Below, piece by piece: positions 27,201-37,600 of a stretch of 64,000 bases of DNA. Made by a program: the position numbers and the translations under genes. The notes under the pieces are model-generated. The model was not told the origin of the DNA and made no database searches. It worked only from the letters and a program-made list of their open reading frames with translations. This stretch comes from Bemisia tabaci (lineage: Eukaryota; Arthropoda; Insecta; Hemiptera; Aleyrodidae), in the NCBI RefSeq assembly GCF_918797505.1, contig NC_092795.1, forward strand, positions 1,364,001 through 1,428,000, read 5' to 3'. Within the stretch, counting starts at the first letter, position 1. The number at the start of each line of letters is the position of its first letter.

Positions 27201-27646
27201 AATTCAATAACCTTGAAGGGCAGTATTTTTTTTTCAAAACTTTTGCCACTCCTGAAACACGTCCTCAAAACCACCCTTTGCCAGGTGTTAGAGGCTCGCC
27301 TCAACAGAGAAAAATCAGAGAATTTGAGAATGAAGGGGTTATAGAAACCTGAATGGGAATTTGAATTGTGATAGACATAGCTGGCCAACTATTACGACCT
27401 TGTCGTTGATATTAGGTACTCACTTAATAAATCTAATTCATTTCATCGTTTTTACTTTCAGAAATCAAGAAGCCAGATACTTTGAAAAGTATCCTAGAAC
27501 ATTCAAGGAACGAGAACAAGCGGATATCAAACCTTGCAAACATTTTCTTACAAGACTATTGCACTTCTGAGGAGATAAATGCTGTATTATTAATGGAGGA
27601 AATTCAAAATATCCCTGTCCCTGGACCATCTACTTCTCAGACTTAA
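24234..27646 (+). CDS. ARMC7: Armadillo repeat-containing protein 7
   Basis: Four exons: 24234-24342, 25957-26124, 26828-26965, 27462-27646. Together they are 600 nt, encoding 199 aa plus TAA, and every intron is phase 1. Exon 1 starts [20 protein letters not shown], matching the family's N-terminus. Exon 2 gives [20 protein letters not shown] and [10 protein letters not shown]. Exon 3 gives [20 protein letters not shown] and [12 protein letters not shown]. Exon 4 gives [14 protein letters not shown]. These are ARM repeats in the ARMC7 order, and the total length agrees with the vertebrate protein (about 198 aa). ARMC7 is a small ARM-repeat protein reported with spliceosome-associated complexes; its exact role is poorly known. 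Intron 1 (1.6 kb) carries an 874-bp foldback element. HTD2 follows closely on the same strand. Confidence 0.92.
24498..25371. mobile_element. Foldback transposon in ARMC7 intron 1
   Basis: Long arms (left 24498-24841, right 25117-25371) are inverted copies. The ends read TCGTCACCTTCCAGGCAAAG. Inner blocks such as GGGCCTGTTGCATGCAAGAG and TGCGCAATTTGCGTT pair across the 275-bp centre. The left arm carries about 90 extra bases (24571-24665). There is no transposase ORF. The edges lack an obvious target-site duplication. A diverged single end is also present at 45775-45825. Confidence 0.85.
26466..26497. repeat. GATA-type microsatellite
   Basis: A short run of (GATA)n with one interruption, in ARMC7 intron 2. 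Confidence 0.7.
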
Positions 27647-28253
27647 AACAGGCTTTTTCAAAATTAATCATTGACACCTAATTCCTTCTTACCAAAAACT
27701 TTATTTTTTATAATTATCAGAATTTTTTTTTTCAATATTGTCATACATTGAAGATTTGCCCTGAGATTTCATTCATGTTCATTATCTTGGCATTACTTTC
27801 TTTGTAGCGTTTCCATCAGTATTTGAAACGTTTTTTTTTTTCAACATATTCAAAGTTTTGCTCCAAACAGATTAGTCCTCTTTTAGTTTCCCAGACTTTC
27901 AGTTAAGCAGAAAGATCAAAAATTTTATGGAATAACGATTTGAGCCCCCTCTATTATTTTCTGACGGAGATCTGGTTCTGGTTAAAGTACCTTCCTTGAG
28001 TGGCGGTTTCTGTAATTTTTTTTCAGGTATTGCATTTTAGGTACAGAAACCTAAAACATATCATGACTGTATCTCATAAGTTTATTTCAGATTTTATAAT
28101 CAGTCTGTAATACCATGATACAATGAAACTTTGTAACAACAATTGAAGTGTAAAAATATTCATTTTTTAAATGAATAGAACATATTAGTCAATCAAAAAA
28201 GTTTCGGCCCAATTTGTCCGTGTTTTGTGCTGTGGTAGTTCTTGGAAGTGAGT
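27647..28253 (+). other. ARMC7-HTD2 intercistronic spacer
   Basis: 607 bases, AT-rich. I see no ORF and no canonical AATAAA or ATTAAA, although variant signals may exist. If ARMC7 is not polyadenylated here, the two coding regions could share a message. Confidence 0.45.
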
Positions 28254-28706
28254 ATGCTCAAATTATTTAAATCCTGTTACAGGAACCACGGGGACAGAAC
28301 AGTCAAATTTCTAAACAGTACCGCAAAAATGATTCACCTTCAAGTAGGTCAGACAGTCACAATCAAACGAACTGTAACACAAGCAGAGTTGGAGCAGTTC
28401 ATGAAAATATCTGGCGACTGCAATGAAGTTCACATGCAAAAGCCTGCTCTTGTTCATGGTGCCTTATTAAACAGCTTTGTGTCTGCGGTAATTGGAACGA
28501 GGTTACCTGGTCACGGAACCTTGCTCTTGGGACAAAATTTACGGTTTCCCAACCCCTGTTATTTAGGTGAAGAAATTACAATTGTTGTTACAATTGAATC
28601 GGTCAAAAAAATTGTTGTATGCTCTTTCAATTGTAGTGTGATAGACGATATAAATAGCCCAAAGGCTGTGCTCACAGGCACTGCCAAGCTGTTGTGTAAA
28701 TCTTAG
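28254..28706 (+). CDS. HTD2: Hydroxyacyl-thioester dehydratase type 2, mitochondrial (MaoC-like)
   Basis: Single exon, 150 aa. The start is the ATG at 28254, because an in-frame TAG lies at 28236 with no ATG between. HTD2 dehydrates 3-hydroxyacyl-ACP in mitochondrial fatty-acid synthesis, the pathway that supplies octanoate for lipoate. The first 25 residues are basic and hydrophobic with few acids (MLKLFKSCYR...), as expected of a mitochondrial presequence. The hot-dog hydratase motif is SGDCNEVHMQKPALVHGALL, with the catalytic pair likely D55 and H60; the usual NP after GD is replaced by CNEV. GQNLRFPNPCYLGEEI is the second conserved block. In vertebrates HTD2 shares a bicistronic mRNA with RPP14; no RPP14 is visible here. 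Confidence 0.88.
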   Translation: MLKLFKSCYRNHGDRTVKFLNSTAKMIHLQVGQTVTIKRTVTQAELEQFMKISGDCNEVHMQKPALVHGALLNSFVSAVIGTRLPGHGTLLLGQNLRFPNPCYLGEEITIVVTIESVKKIVVCSFNCSVIDDINSPKAVLTGTAKLLCKS

Positions 28707-28972
28707 ATTATTTTTTCTTTTGTCAAGGTGTTTTGCGTACAATGCTGAACTCGTGATATTAACCTCTGATTACTTTGCTTTATTCAGGAAATGATTTGAT
28801 TTTTTGAGAGCAGTTGGAACTAAGTAAACCAGTGATTTTCATGGGTTTATATCATTATTGCAAGTAAAATGTCCCAAAAATGTTTGGAAAGAAAATACCC
28901 TCTCATTATTGCTGTGTATATGGAAAGAATTGTTACACTTGTTGAATTTCACTGTGATAAAGATTTTAAGGA

Positions 28973-28990
28973 ATTAAAATAGAAATTAAA
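28973..28990 (+). terminator. Polyadenylation signals for HTD2
   Basis: Two ATTAAA hexamers, 28973-28978 and 28985-28990, lie 267-279 bases after the HTD2 stop and are followed by a T-rich stretch. Confidence 0.5.
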
Positions 28991-29207
28991 ACTCATCTGA
29001 GAATATGGGTCTTTTTATTTCCTTTTTGAACTTCTATACACAGTCTGCTTACACATCAGCTAGATATCTGCAAGTCTTCTACAAAAGGAGCTTACTACTC
29101 CTCAGCCAAATTGAACACGGCATCCCTCAATTTTCCCCGGAGTGATAGAGGGTAAGGATCTTTTTTGAGACTCAACCCTGTATATAATTTTTTACCTAGC
29201 CCCTAGG

Positions 29208-29400
29208 CACATATTTTTTTATTTTTTTATTTTTTATTTTTATTTTTTTTTGTATCTAAAGAAAAGTAAATTAAAAATCATTTTCAGACCTTACGGGTCT
29301 TTAAAAGTTTAAACTTAACATGTATCAGACAGTATTACAATAATAAACCACTTTAAGCAGATAAAAAGTAGACAATAATTGGTAAGAAAATTGAGAGAAA
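29208..29400 (-). repeat. LINE-like 3' tail (minus strand)
   Basis: Read on the minus strand, AGACCCGTAAGGTCTG leads into an A-rich (AAATA)n tail at 29210-29250. The short palindrome followed by an A-rich tail matches common insect LINE ends. No coding portion is visible. Confidence 0.4.
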
Positions 29401-29418
29401 GTGAAGTGAAGGTTTAGG

Positions 29419-29447
29419 ATAATAATAATAATAATAATAATAATAAA
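29419..29447. repeat. (TAA)n microsatellite, left flank of the LINE
   Basis: About nine TAA units lie directly before the LINE 5' end. A matching run follows its 3' end at 34025-34051. Confidence 0.9.
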
Positions 29448-32400
29448 TCTGCAGGGAGGACTGCCTATGGTCTGGGGTATTGACGCACCTCCATTCCCGA
29501 GTCACTTCTGGACGCACTCCTTTGTGCCAAGGAGTACTTCAATGAAAAGACCCAACCCGGGGTGTATGCAAACCGTGCCCATCGGGTCTCTTGGCATCGG
29601 GTGCTTCTGAAGGTGTCTACCCACGGTGCCCTGGGATACCGGGCGACCTCCCAGAGTACGTAGCCTTACCCGGCGAAGAGGCTGCCGGGCGGACCGTCCA
29701 AATCCTCCTCTACTCGTGGGAACAACATGGATTCCAGAAAAATTACTAAACAACGCAAGAACTCTCAAATCACCCTAGCGAATAGGGACAGAGATGAAGA
29801 GTTGAACAGACCAACAAACTCGAGAACAAACCGAGCGGACCCAAGAAATGTGCCTACAAACACGCCACAAACTCTCAGCCCGACTCAAGTACAACCTTTG
29901 AGTAGCCAGCCAGACTCTCAGCCATACCATACAAGGGCGCGAACAAAATGGAGCGAGGCAGAATACAAAGAAGTCATGTGGTGCTACCTCTACATCAAAG
30001 AAAGCACAGGCAGCTGCAACATGAAGTCCACTTACAATCTCTGGAGAAAGAGAAACCCAGCTACCCGTCCTTATATTGAAGCAAATAAACTTGCAACCCA
30101 ACGCAGGTACATAGAGAACCAAAAGAAACTGAATGAGATGCAACTCTCCGAAATCAAAGCAGACGTCCGTCTCCACCTTGGACAGACATCTCAGACCCCA
30201 GAAAATGAGACAGAACATTCGCAAAGCAGCTCAGCCAACCAAAAAGATCCAGAGGATGAGGGAATATCGTCTCAAGTAGCCCAATCCTCACAAAGAATTA
30301 AATGGACTCAAGAAGAGTACAAAGAAGTCATGTGGTGTCACTGGTATACTAAAGAAGGTACAGGCTTTTGCAACATAAAGGAGACGTACGATTTATGGAG
30401 AGCTAGGAACCCTGACACCCGATTACACATCAATGCGAATAAACTAGCCACGCAGAGAAGATACATAGAAAACAAAAGGAAACTTAGCGATGAGCTGCTT
30501 GAAGAAATTAAAGCAGATGCTATTGCCACACTAGAAGCATCAACTGAGGAACATGCCGGAGAAGCCCCCCAAGTGGCACCTGATGCACTGGATGATATCC
30601 TATCCCAAGACATCCTAGCCGAGCTAAACATCTCAAACCAAGCGTCACAAACTCATCCTGGAAACCAGCAACCTACGAGCGATGAGCTGACAGAGACCAA
30701 CCCTGAGCCGCTAGCCCCAACGCCAGAACCCAAGTCATCACAAAACGAAAAGCCAGAGTCACCAATTAGGAGACTCTACCAAGAAGTACTGGAGATGACC
30801 TTAGAGGAAAGAGAACCGATCAGAAAACTGAACGGCGCAAAAAAGGAGAAGGAAATCCTTGCACGGGCCAACAGTGAGGTGAAGACTATACTAGAAACTG
30901 AACAGGAATTGGACCTCTGGAAAATAAATTGCTTACTCTACGCGGCAGCTCTAACAGTCAGTGATGAAGCAAACAACCCAAGACCAGTAAAAAAGAACAA
31001 CGCGAAAGAAACGAAACCCCTGTGGCAAAAAAGGATCGATAACAGAATAAAAGAGCTGAGATGCAACCTTTCAGTGTTAACTAATTTCAAGGAGACTAGC
31101 AAGTCTAACGAGAAGCCAATGACACAGCGAGTTAAATCAATACTAGAAAAATACACTGACGAAGGAGAAGAATACAATATTGACAATGTAACCGAGCAAC
31201 TTAAACAACGCATATCAGTGTTCAGCCAAAGGATCAGGAGATACAAAAAACGATCTAACCAATATAGGGAAAATAGGATGTTTGTAACTAACTGTAAGAG
31301 CTTCTACAGAAAAATCAAAGGGGACGGAGCAGAAACTGGTGCAACCCCTAAGAAACAAGAAATAGAGGAGTTCTGGAAAGGAATTTACGAAACTCCCACA
31401 GAGCATAACACCGAAGCGGACTGGATTAAGGATCTAAACGTCGAACATCAGATGGAATGGACTCCCCTAAATGAGGCAGAAGTAGCGAATGTCTTAAAGA
31501 ATCTTGCGAATTGGAAAGCACCCGGCCCAGACAAGATACAGAGCTTCTGGTACAAAAAAATGCACCCCATCCACAAGTATCTAACAACAGAATACATAAA
31601 ACTACTGGGGGGAGAAGAGTTCCCACCTTGGTTAGCTAAAGGGTGCACGTACCTGATACCGAAAAACAAAGAAACAGCGAACCCAAAGAACTTCCGCCCG
31701 ATCACTTGTCTTAACATTATGTACAAGATATACACCGCTTTAATGGCTGGCAAAACTTACAAGTATTTAGAAAGTGCTGAACTCCTCCCAATAGAGCAGA
31801 AAGGGTGCCGAAAAGGAGCAAATGGATGCTTAGATCAACTCCTTATATCCAAGACTGCCATTGAAGACTGCAAAAGGAGGAAGAAAAATCTATCCGTAGC
31901 ATGGCTAGACTACCAAAAAGCCTTCGACAGCATGCCACATAGCTGGATCATACGAGCACTGGAAATAATGGGAGTCCACCCAAATCTAGTCAACGCGTGT
32001 AAGAACATGATGAAACACTGGGCAACTGTCATCCAACTGAACGGAAACGCGGGCCAAATCGTAACTTCGGAAATCAAAATCAGGCGTGGAATCTATCAAG
32101 GAGACGCATTCTCGCCCCTTCTGTTTTGCATAGGACTAATACCCCTATCGAAGAAGCTGAACGAACAGCAGAATGGATACGACCTTGAGGATGGTTACAA
32201 ACAACTGACACACCTTCTTTACATGGACGACTTGAAACTCTTCAGTAGCAATGAAACAAAGCTTCAACAACAGCTTAAAACAGTAAAAGAATTTAGTGAC
32301 GATATCGGAATGAAATTCGGCCTGGATAAGTGCGCCAAAGTGACTTTCAAGAAAGGAAAGTTTTTTAAAGGTGAAAATGTAACCATCGACAATGAAACCA

Positions 32401-34024
32401 GCATCAGACAACTAGACCCTGGTGAAACTTACAAGTACCTGGGCATGGAAGAGAATTCAGGAGTGCAAAATACAACAGTCAAAGAGAAGGTCAAGAAAGA
32501 ATACATCCGAAGAGTTAGGGCAGTATTAAAGACAGAGCTGTCAGCAAAAAATAAGATTTCGGCCATCGGAGCACTTGCAGTTCCCGTGCTTCAGTACGGA
32601 TTTGCAATCCTAGACTGGAAGATGACAGAAATCCGAGCTCTGGACGTCAAAACAAGAAAATACCTGACAATGTACAAAATGCACCACCCATCCGCGGATG
32701 TTCACCGACTCTACGTCAGCAGAAAACTGGGAGGAAGAGGGTTGAGACAGATAGAAGCAGCGTACAAGTCCACAATTATCAGTACGAAATACTACCTGAG
32801 AAAGAAGAGAAATGAAGATCTGTTTCTTAAATCGGTACACGAGGCGGACACCCAGCTGAACACGCTACACTCGATTACCAAAAAAGCTGACAAGTTTGAA
32901 ACTGAGTTAGAACAAAACTTTGAACAAACACCAGTTAAAAGCAGGAACCAAATAATCAAGAAGAAAATAGCCGAAACCTTAAGATCAAAATGGACCGAAA
33001 AGAACATGCACGGTCAGTACCCTCGCTTACTGGAAGAAGACAGAGTCGAAAGCACTCTTTCAACCATGTGGCTGAGCAAAGGAGCATTAAAAGGAGAAAC
33101 CGAAAGCCTAATTGCAGCAGCCCAAGACCAGGCTCTTAACACTAGGTACCGAGATCGGAAAATACACGGCAGAGCCCGAGACAGTAAGTGTAGAATTTGC
33201 CATCAGCACGAGGAAACTATAGATCACATAATATCGGCGTGCCCGATCCTTGCCAAAAAGGACTACATAGAACGGCATGACAGAGTGTGCACCCATCTCC
33301 ATCATAACCTGTGCAAAGAGTACAATATAGCAGTCGAAACAAACTGGTACGAGCACAAGCCAAAAGCTATCACAGCAACGGATGATGGGCAAACAACTAT
33401 CATATGGAATGTTCCTGTCAGAACTGATAGGACGGTTCCGAACAACAGGCCTGACATCATACTGCGAAAAAGGGGGCAAACTTGCTTGCTTATCGACGTG
33501 TCAATCCCAGCGGATAGGAACATATCATTGAAGGAAGCCGAAAAAAGACTCAAGTATAAAGACTTAGAAATCGAGATAAGTAGAATGTGGAAAACGGACA
33601 CGAAAGTCATACCCTTCGTAATCGGCGCGACGGGAGCAGTCTCGAAAGAATGGAAGAAATTTAAGGAAGAAATCCCTGGGAAGCACTCTCTTGTCACAGC
33701 TCAGAAAGCAGCAATCCTCGGAACTGCTAGGATACTGAGGAAAGTCTTAAGTTGAAAACCTTAACCAAAGAATCCATACTCATTTGTTCCCCCACAACCT
33801 AAACCCCTACCCCACCATCATCGACGAGAAGCAACCTCTGGGTGGGCGTCTTAGGACACAGCTCTCACCCCGGTTACTGCAAACCTTATCGTCGGCTGTA
33901 AATTGGCCATTCATAGCCAAGTTAACACCGGCCTCAACCCACTATACTCTCTCTACCAATGAGCATTGTTTGCTCACGTAAAGAGAGCCCAACTACCCAG
34001 CAAAGCTGGAGATAACTTCGCATA
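29448..34024 (+). mobile_element. R4/Dong-clade non-LTR retrotransposon, apparently full length
   Basis: A 4.6-kb element with a 5' UTR of about 280 bases, one long ORF (29727-33755) and a 3' UTR of about 270 bases, bounded on both sides by (TAA)n. Insertion in TAA repeats is a known trait of Dong, the silkworm member of the R4 clade. The element is more GC-rich than its surroundings. The ORF is unbroken, so the insertion is recent and could be active. The 5' UTR is GC-rich and structured. Confidence 0.88.
29727..33755 (+). CDS. LINE polyprotein: duplicated N-terminal domain, reverse transcriptase, restriction-like endonuclease
   Basis: 1342 aa, no stops. Residues 74-147 and 192-265 are two copies of one domain (KWSEAEYKEVMWC... 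and KWTQEEYKEVMWC..., both with NKLATQRRYIEN), probably DNA-binding and Myb-like in size. A charged linker follows. The reverse transcriptase begins near residue 640: FRPITCLNIMYKIY, then VAWLDYQKAFDSMPHSWI, IRRGIYQGDAFSPLLF, and the catalytic LLYMDDLK with YMDD at 832-835. A CCHC knuckle (C1155, C1158, H1167, C1172) precedes a restriction-like endonuclease (RPD with D1243, LLIDVSIP with D1257, then KYKDLEIE). CCHC before the PD..D core is the R2/R4-group layout, which targets specific DNA. There is no APE-type endonuclease. The start is the first ATG after the GC-rich leader. The many antisense open frames are shadows. Confidence 0.93.
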   Translation: MDSRKITKQRKNSQITLANRDRDEELNRPTNSRTNRADPRNVPTNTPQTLSPTQVQPLSSQPDSQPYHTRARTKWSEAEYKEVMWCYLYIKESTGSCNMKSTYNLWRKRNPATRPYIEANKLATQRRYIENQKKLNEMQLSEIKADVRLHLGQTSQTPENETEHSQSSSANQKDPEDEGISSQVAQSSQRIKWTQEEYKEVMWCHWYTKEGTGFCNIKETYDLWRARNPDTRLHINANKLATQRRYIENKRKLSDELLEEIKADAIATLEASTEEHAGEAPQVAPDALDDILSQDILAELNISNQASQTHPGNQQPTSDELTETNPEPLAPTPEPKSSQNEKPESPIRRLYQEVLEMTLEEREPIRKLNGAKKEKEILARANSEVKTILETEQELDLWKINCLLYAAALTVSDEANNPRPVKKNNAKETKPLWQKRIDNRIKELRCNLSVLTNFKETSKSNEKPMTQRVKSILEKYTDEGEEYNIDNVTEQLKQRISVFSQRIRRYKKRSNQYRENRMFVTNCKSFYRKIKGDGAETGATPKKQEIEEFWKGIYETPTEHNTEADWIKDLNVEHQMEWTPLNEAEVANVLKNLANWKAPGPDKIQSFWYKKMHPIHKYLTTEYIKLLGGEEFPPWLAKGCTYLIPKNKETANPKNFRPITCLNIMYKIYTALMAGKTYKYLESAELLPIEQKGCRKGANGCLDQLLISKTAIEDCKRRKKNLSVAWLDYQKAFDSMPHSWIIRALEIMGVHPNLVNACKNMMKHWATVIQLNGNAGQIVTSEIKIRRGIYQGDAFSPLLFCIGLIPLSKKLNEQQNGYDLEDGYKQLTHLLYMDDLKLFSSNETKLQQQLKTVKEFSDDIGMKFGLDKCAKVTFKKGKFFKGENVTIDNETSIRQLDPGETYKYLGMEENSGVQNTTVKEKVKKEYIRRVRAVLKTELSAKNKISAIGALAVPVLQYGFAILDWKMTEIRALDVKTRKYLTMYKMHHPSADVHRLYVSRKLGGRGLRQIEAAYKSTIISTKYYLRKKRNEDLFLKSVHEADTQLNTLHSITKKADKFETELEQNFEQTPVKSRNQIIKKKIAETLRSKWTEKNMHGQYPRLLEEDRVESTLSTMWLSKGALKGETESLIAAAQDQALNTRYRDRKIHGRARDSKCRICHQHEETIDHIISACPILAKKDYIERHDRVCTHLHHNLCKEYNIAVETNWYEHKPKAITATDDGQTTIIWNVPVRTDRTVPNNRPDIILRKRGQTCLLIDVSIPADRNISLKEAEKRLKYKDLEIEISRMWKTDTKVIPFVIGATGAVSKEWKKFKEEIPGKHSLVTAQKAAILGTARILRKVLS

Positions 34025-34051
34025 TAAATAATAATAATAATAATAATAATA
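34025..34051. repeat. (TAA)n microsatellite, right flank of the LINE
   Basis: About nine AAT/TAA units directly after the LINE 3' UTR, mirroring the left run. Confidence 0.9.
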
Positions 34052-34455
34052 ATAGATAAATAAATTAATATATTTGACAGGAATATTTTGACAGGGTTTA
34101 TTCCTGGGCCAATTTTATTTGACTACCAATAACTTAATAACTAACATTTTCCAAGAATTGCACTTATGAACCCGCTTGCAATCCATTAGCTAACACATCT
34201 TAAAACTGTCAAACATCAATGCATGTGAGATGTGCTTCTGAACATCACCTTTTCGATAACTTCAAACATTCACATCCAAAATAATTTAGCATGTCGAAAT
34301 CTTGTTTTTCATTTTTAAAAAAGAATGGCTTTAAATTTATGTTTATTGTTCGAAAAATATTGATAAGAGCCTTGTTTGTCAAATAAACGTAAAAATCATA
34401 AAAATTGACGCGCAGCGGGCGAATTCAGATTTCCCGCGTCAAATGCTGGCTTCTG

Positions 34456-34499
34456 ATTGGTTGATAGATGCGTTCCATCGTGCATCTTAGTTAACCAAT
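34456..34499 (+). promoter_or_regulatory. CCAAT-box pair upstream of the FAAP100-like gene
   Basis: An inverted CCAAT box (ATTGG, 34456-34460) and a forward one (CCAAT, 34495-34499) lie 160-200 bases before the ATG at 34660. A pyrimidine-rich TTCTTCGTCGTCC stretch follows. No TATA box is seen. A plausible TATA-less promoter, not proven. Confidence 0.35.
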
Positions 34500-34659
34500 A
34501 ATAAGCTACACTGCGTCCCATCGTGTAGTCAAGTTCAAAACATAAACATTCGTTGTTTTCCGTTTCTTCGTCGTCCACGTTCTTTCCGGTAGTTTCCGGT
34601 TTTACTCTTTGAATGCAAAAACAATTAGTACACCGTTAAACGTTTCTTAATTCACTATA

Positions 34660-37600
34660 ATGACTTCTCCGTTTAACATAATTAAATCATTTCCGCCCCT
34701 TGATTCCAACCAAAGTTTTACTTCACTCAAGCACTTAAACCACCTACTCTTTTGCACGTGGAAAAGAGAAGCAATCACCGTATTCTTGCAAGAACACGAT
34801 TCCTTATCTTCAAAACTTAACGTAAGTCCTTGGTTTTTAAGCTCCTCAAATGTACGGAAGGAGCTCAGAAGAATACCAACTAAATTAGAAACCTTAAGTA
34901 GAATTGTTGAGCACATGCTTAGCTCCGACAGGATTAATTTCTGGTTGTGAGTTGCCAAGAGGCTAAGTAAAGGACCCGATTGGCCAAAATGCTCCACCTT
35001 ACTTAGTAGAGAAAGAAAAGGAGGTGTTTGTATCTTGAGGATTGTGTACCCTGTGACACAGGTTGATATAGCGTGGCCAGCAAAATCCGGTATTCGAAGT
35101 ATGGTAAAAGGGTCATAATGTCCGATTTTCTTGCTTAAATCAACTCATGATATAATGTCAAACACTTTACTTTTGTAGAATGACTTTTTTCGATAAAGCA
35201 CACCATTTCCAGCTTCTGAGAGAGCCAGATGTTTTCATGTATGATAGTAGTGACGCGAAAACGCCTGCCAACCGAAAGTAAACAACCGTCAACTTAGCTG
35301 AATACACCTTTAACCAATGGGCCAACTGATGATGGATGCATCCAGACTGATGTGACTTTTGTCTCTTCTTTTCTTTCCCGAGTTCTAAGCACCTACCTAC
35401 ATTCTAGAAATGAGGCATCGTGTGTTGAGACAGATATCTATCATTCTGTCTCTGATTAGATCAGCACCACTCAACATATGCATGCAGTCACATGGCACCA
35501 TTAGATGGACGCTATTAGTGGCATATCACAAAAAAGGGATATATATCGATTTATTCGCATTGGTAGCATTCAAAGTGGTTACGCCAATGTTATTGTTTGG
35601 ATCCAATTCGATATAATGGAGAATCTCAATGATGATGTCGCCTGTGCGACGTCATGTGCCGCCTATGATAGCATCTATTAGTGGTGACATAAACAATACG
35701 TGACTTCTGTCTCAACATATGTTGACCCTGTTCAGTGACCCCAAGCGTACGGATATTTTTCCGTGCTGTGCGGATCTTCCCTATCCTGGCGCGGATGGCG
35801 TACAGACAAAAACCTAATGAGAAGACGCTTCCCTATCTCAAAATATCCGTACGCCTGATGTCACAGAATGACGAAGTAGCCAATAGCAGGCAGAGAAAGG
35901 CAGAGCATACGGGTGTTTCACACAGAGCATCCCAGAACACTGAGCCTGTTCTTAACGTAACCCAACGGTCCCATTGATGTTGCCAAATTTTTGAGCATTA
36001 GGTAGAAATGCTGGGCATTCATATGTAAACTCGAAGGTAATTTGTATAAAATCTTAAAACGCTGAGCGTTGGGCATCAAGTGATTCCATTTTGAAACAGT
36101 CTTAAACAAGAACTTGGACACTGCACTGATATTGCAAGATTTGCTTCAATCAAATGTCTCCTCTTACTCTTTGCCCAAGTACTTGATGCTTACTCTTACT
36201 TTGTAAAGGCTATCCGTTTAAATATCAAATTGTTTTGTTTTTTGCAGTCCTTTCGAGCTAAATGTCCTGTCATTGCTGTTGTAAGTTGCGATAGAAATGG
36301 TGTAATTTGCATTGATTCTGAAGGCAATGTGTACAAAATAGTGTGTAGTGAAGATGTGAAGAATGCAACGTAAGTTCCTTTTCAGTCAATGAAATCTACA
36401 CTCTTTATTTTCTCCCTGAAAAGTTATTACAGTATGAATCCAAAATTGTGTTACTTATAAGCACCCTTGCAGAAATATTAGGATGTGAACTGTCACAAAA
36501 TGTCATTTTAACCATTTGAAAGGACAGCCTCCCAATGTTTATGAAGAAGAAAGAAGACATCAGATGGATCTCTCTTTGATATAATCTGTTTCAGCAATTG
36601 CAGTGGACATATAGATTATGTTTGGAGGTTCACTAATTTTATTACTCTGTGTCCCTGTCTTATGGGTGCGCAGCATCATGTTCATGCACAGATGTTGGAC
36701 ATCTGATGCAGCTACCTAACTGCAATTGGATCCATTCAAAGCAAAAATGACTTCCGGGCTGAAAAATCAAGATGTTTGCTAACCGAATTGTGTCATTAAA
36801 ATTTTTTACAGGAAAAATGTAAAAAATACCAAACCAAACACGGGGTCACATAAGTTTGAAATTGGAATAAAACCTAGTTCTGCAAGAAAGCTGTTAAAAA
36901 ATTTTTCTTACCCTGTTCAGGGCCCAATTATCCGAATCTGAAGTTTCCTTACATGTATCTGGCATGCATTTACTGCCATTTTAAAACGCATAGAACGTTT
37001 TGGAACTCCGTGGACTGCAGCATGCCGGACTGCGCTGACAGGTATGAGCCGCGAAAATGTAAATGGGCACAATGTTCATGATGCTGTATCTTCCTCAATC
37101 TATGAGCAAACCTAGCATATGTGTGTTCCATTTTCTTCCAAATTACGTCAGTTATTCAAAACATTAACTAAATCCCGGATTTTTTCTCATGCGTAGCTGC
37201 TACCTATTTTACAAATAACCGCAACAAAAGGCCTTTTTAGGTCATTTCTTCATAATGGCGGCAAATGCGCACTAGATCCGTGTAAGGAAACTTCAGGTTC
37301 GGATTCAGCGACCCAAAAAACATATTGTAGGCCAAAAAAATAGCTGCGTACCCGAAAGTCCAGGTAGACTTACCAGGCGTCTGGACTATTCCTTAGAATC
37401 ATATTGAGTGTTGTATCATGACAACACAACTTCTCATGTTTCGACCCAACACGACAAAAATTCCTCTGTTAGAAAATGAGTCTCTGTGTTCTAAGGACCT
37501 CCTCCATTAGATGTTCCCTTTTTTTTGAAAAGAAATGTTCTTATTAACTTTATTTATTTATTAATTATTTTTTTTTTTCCATTTTTTTTCTCGTTTATTC

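Noticed and set aside
28242..28253. A non-ATG (TTG) start extending HTD2 by four codons
   Set aside because: An in-frame ATG at 28254 is the expected eukaryotic start and the extension adds nothing conserved.
29775..33697. Many open frames antisense to the LINE ORF
   Set aside because: They overlap the sense ORF, follow its codon pattern and show no domains; they are shadows.
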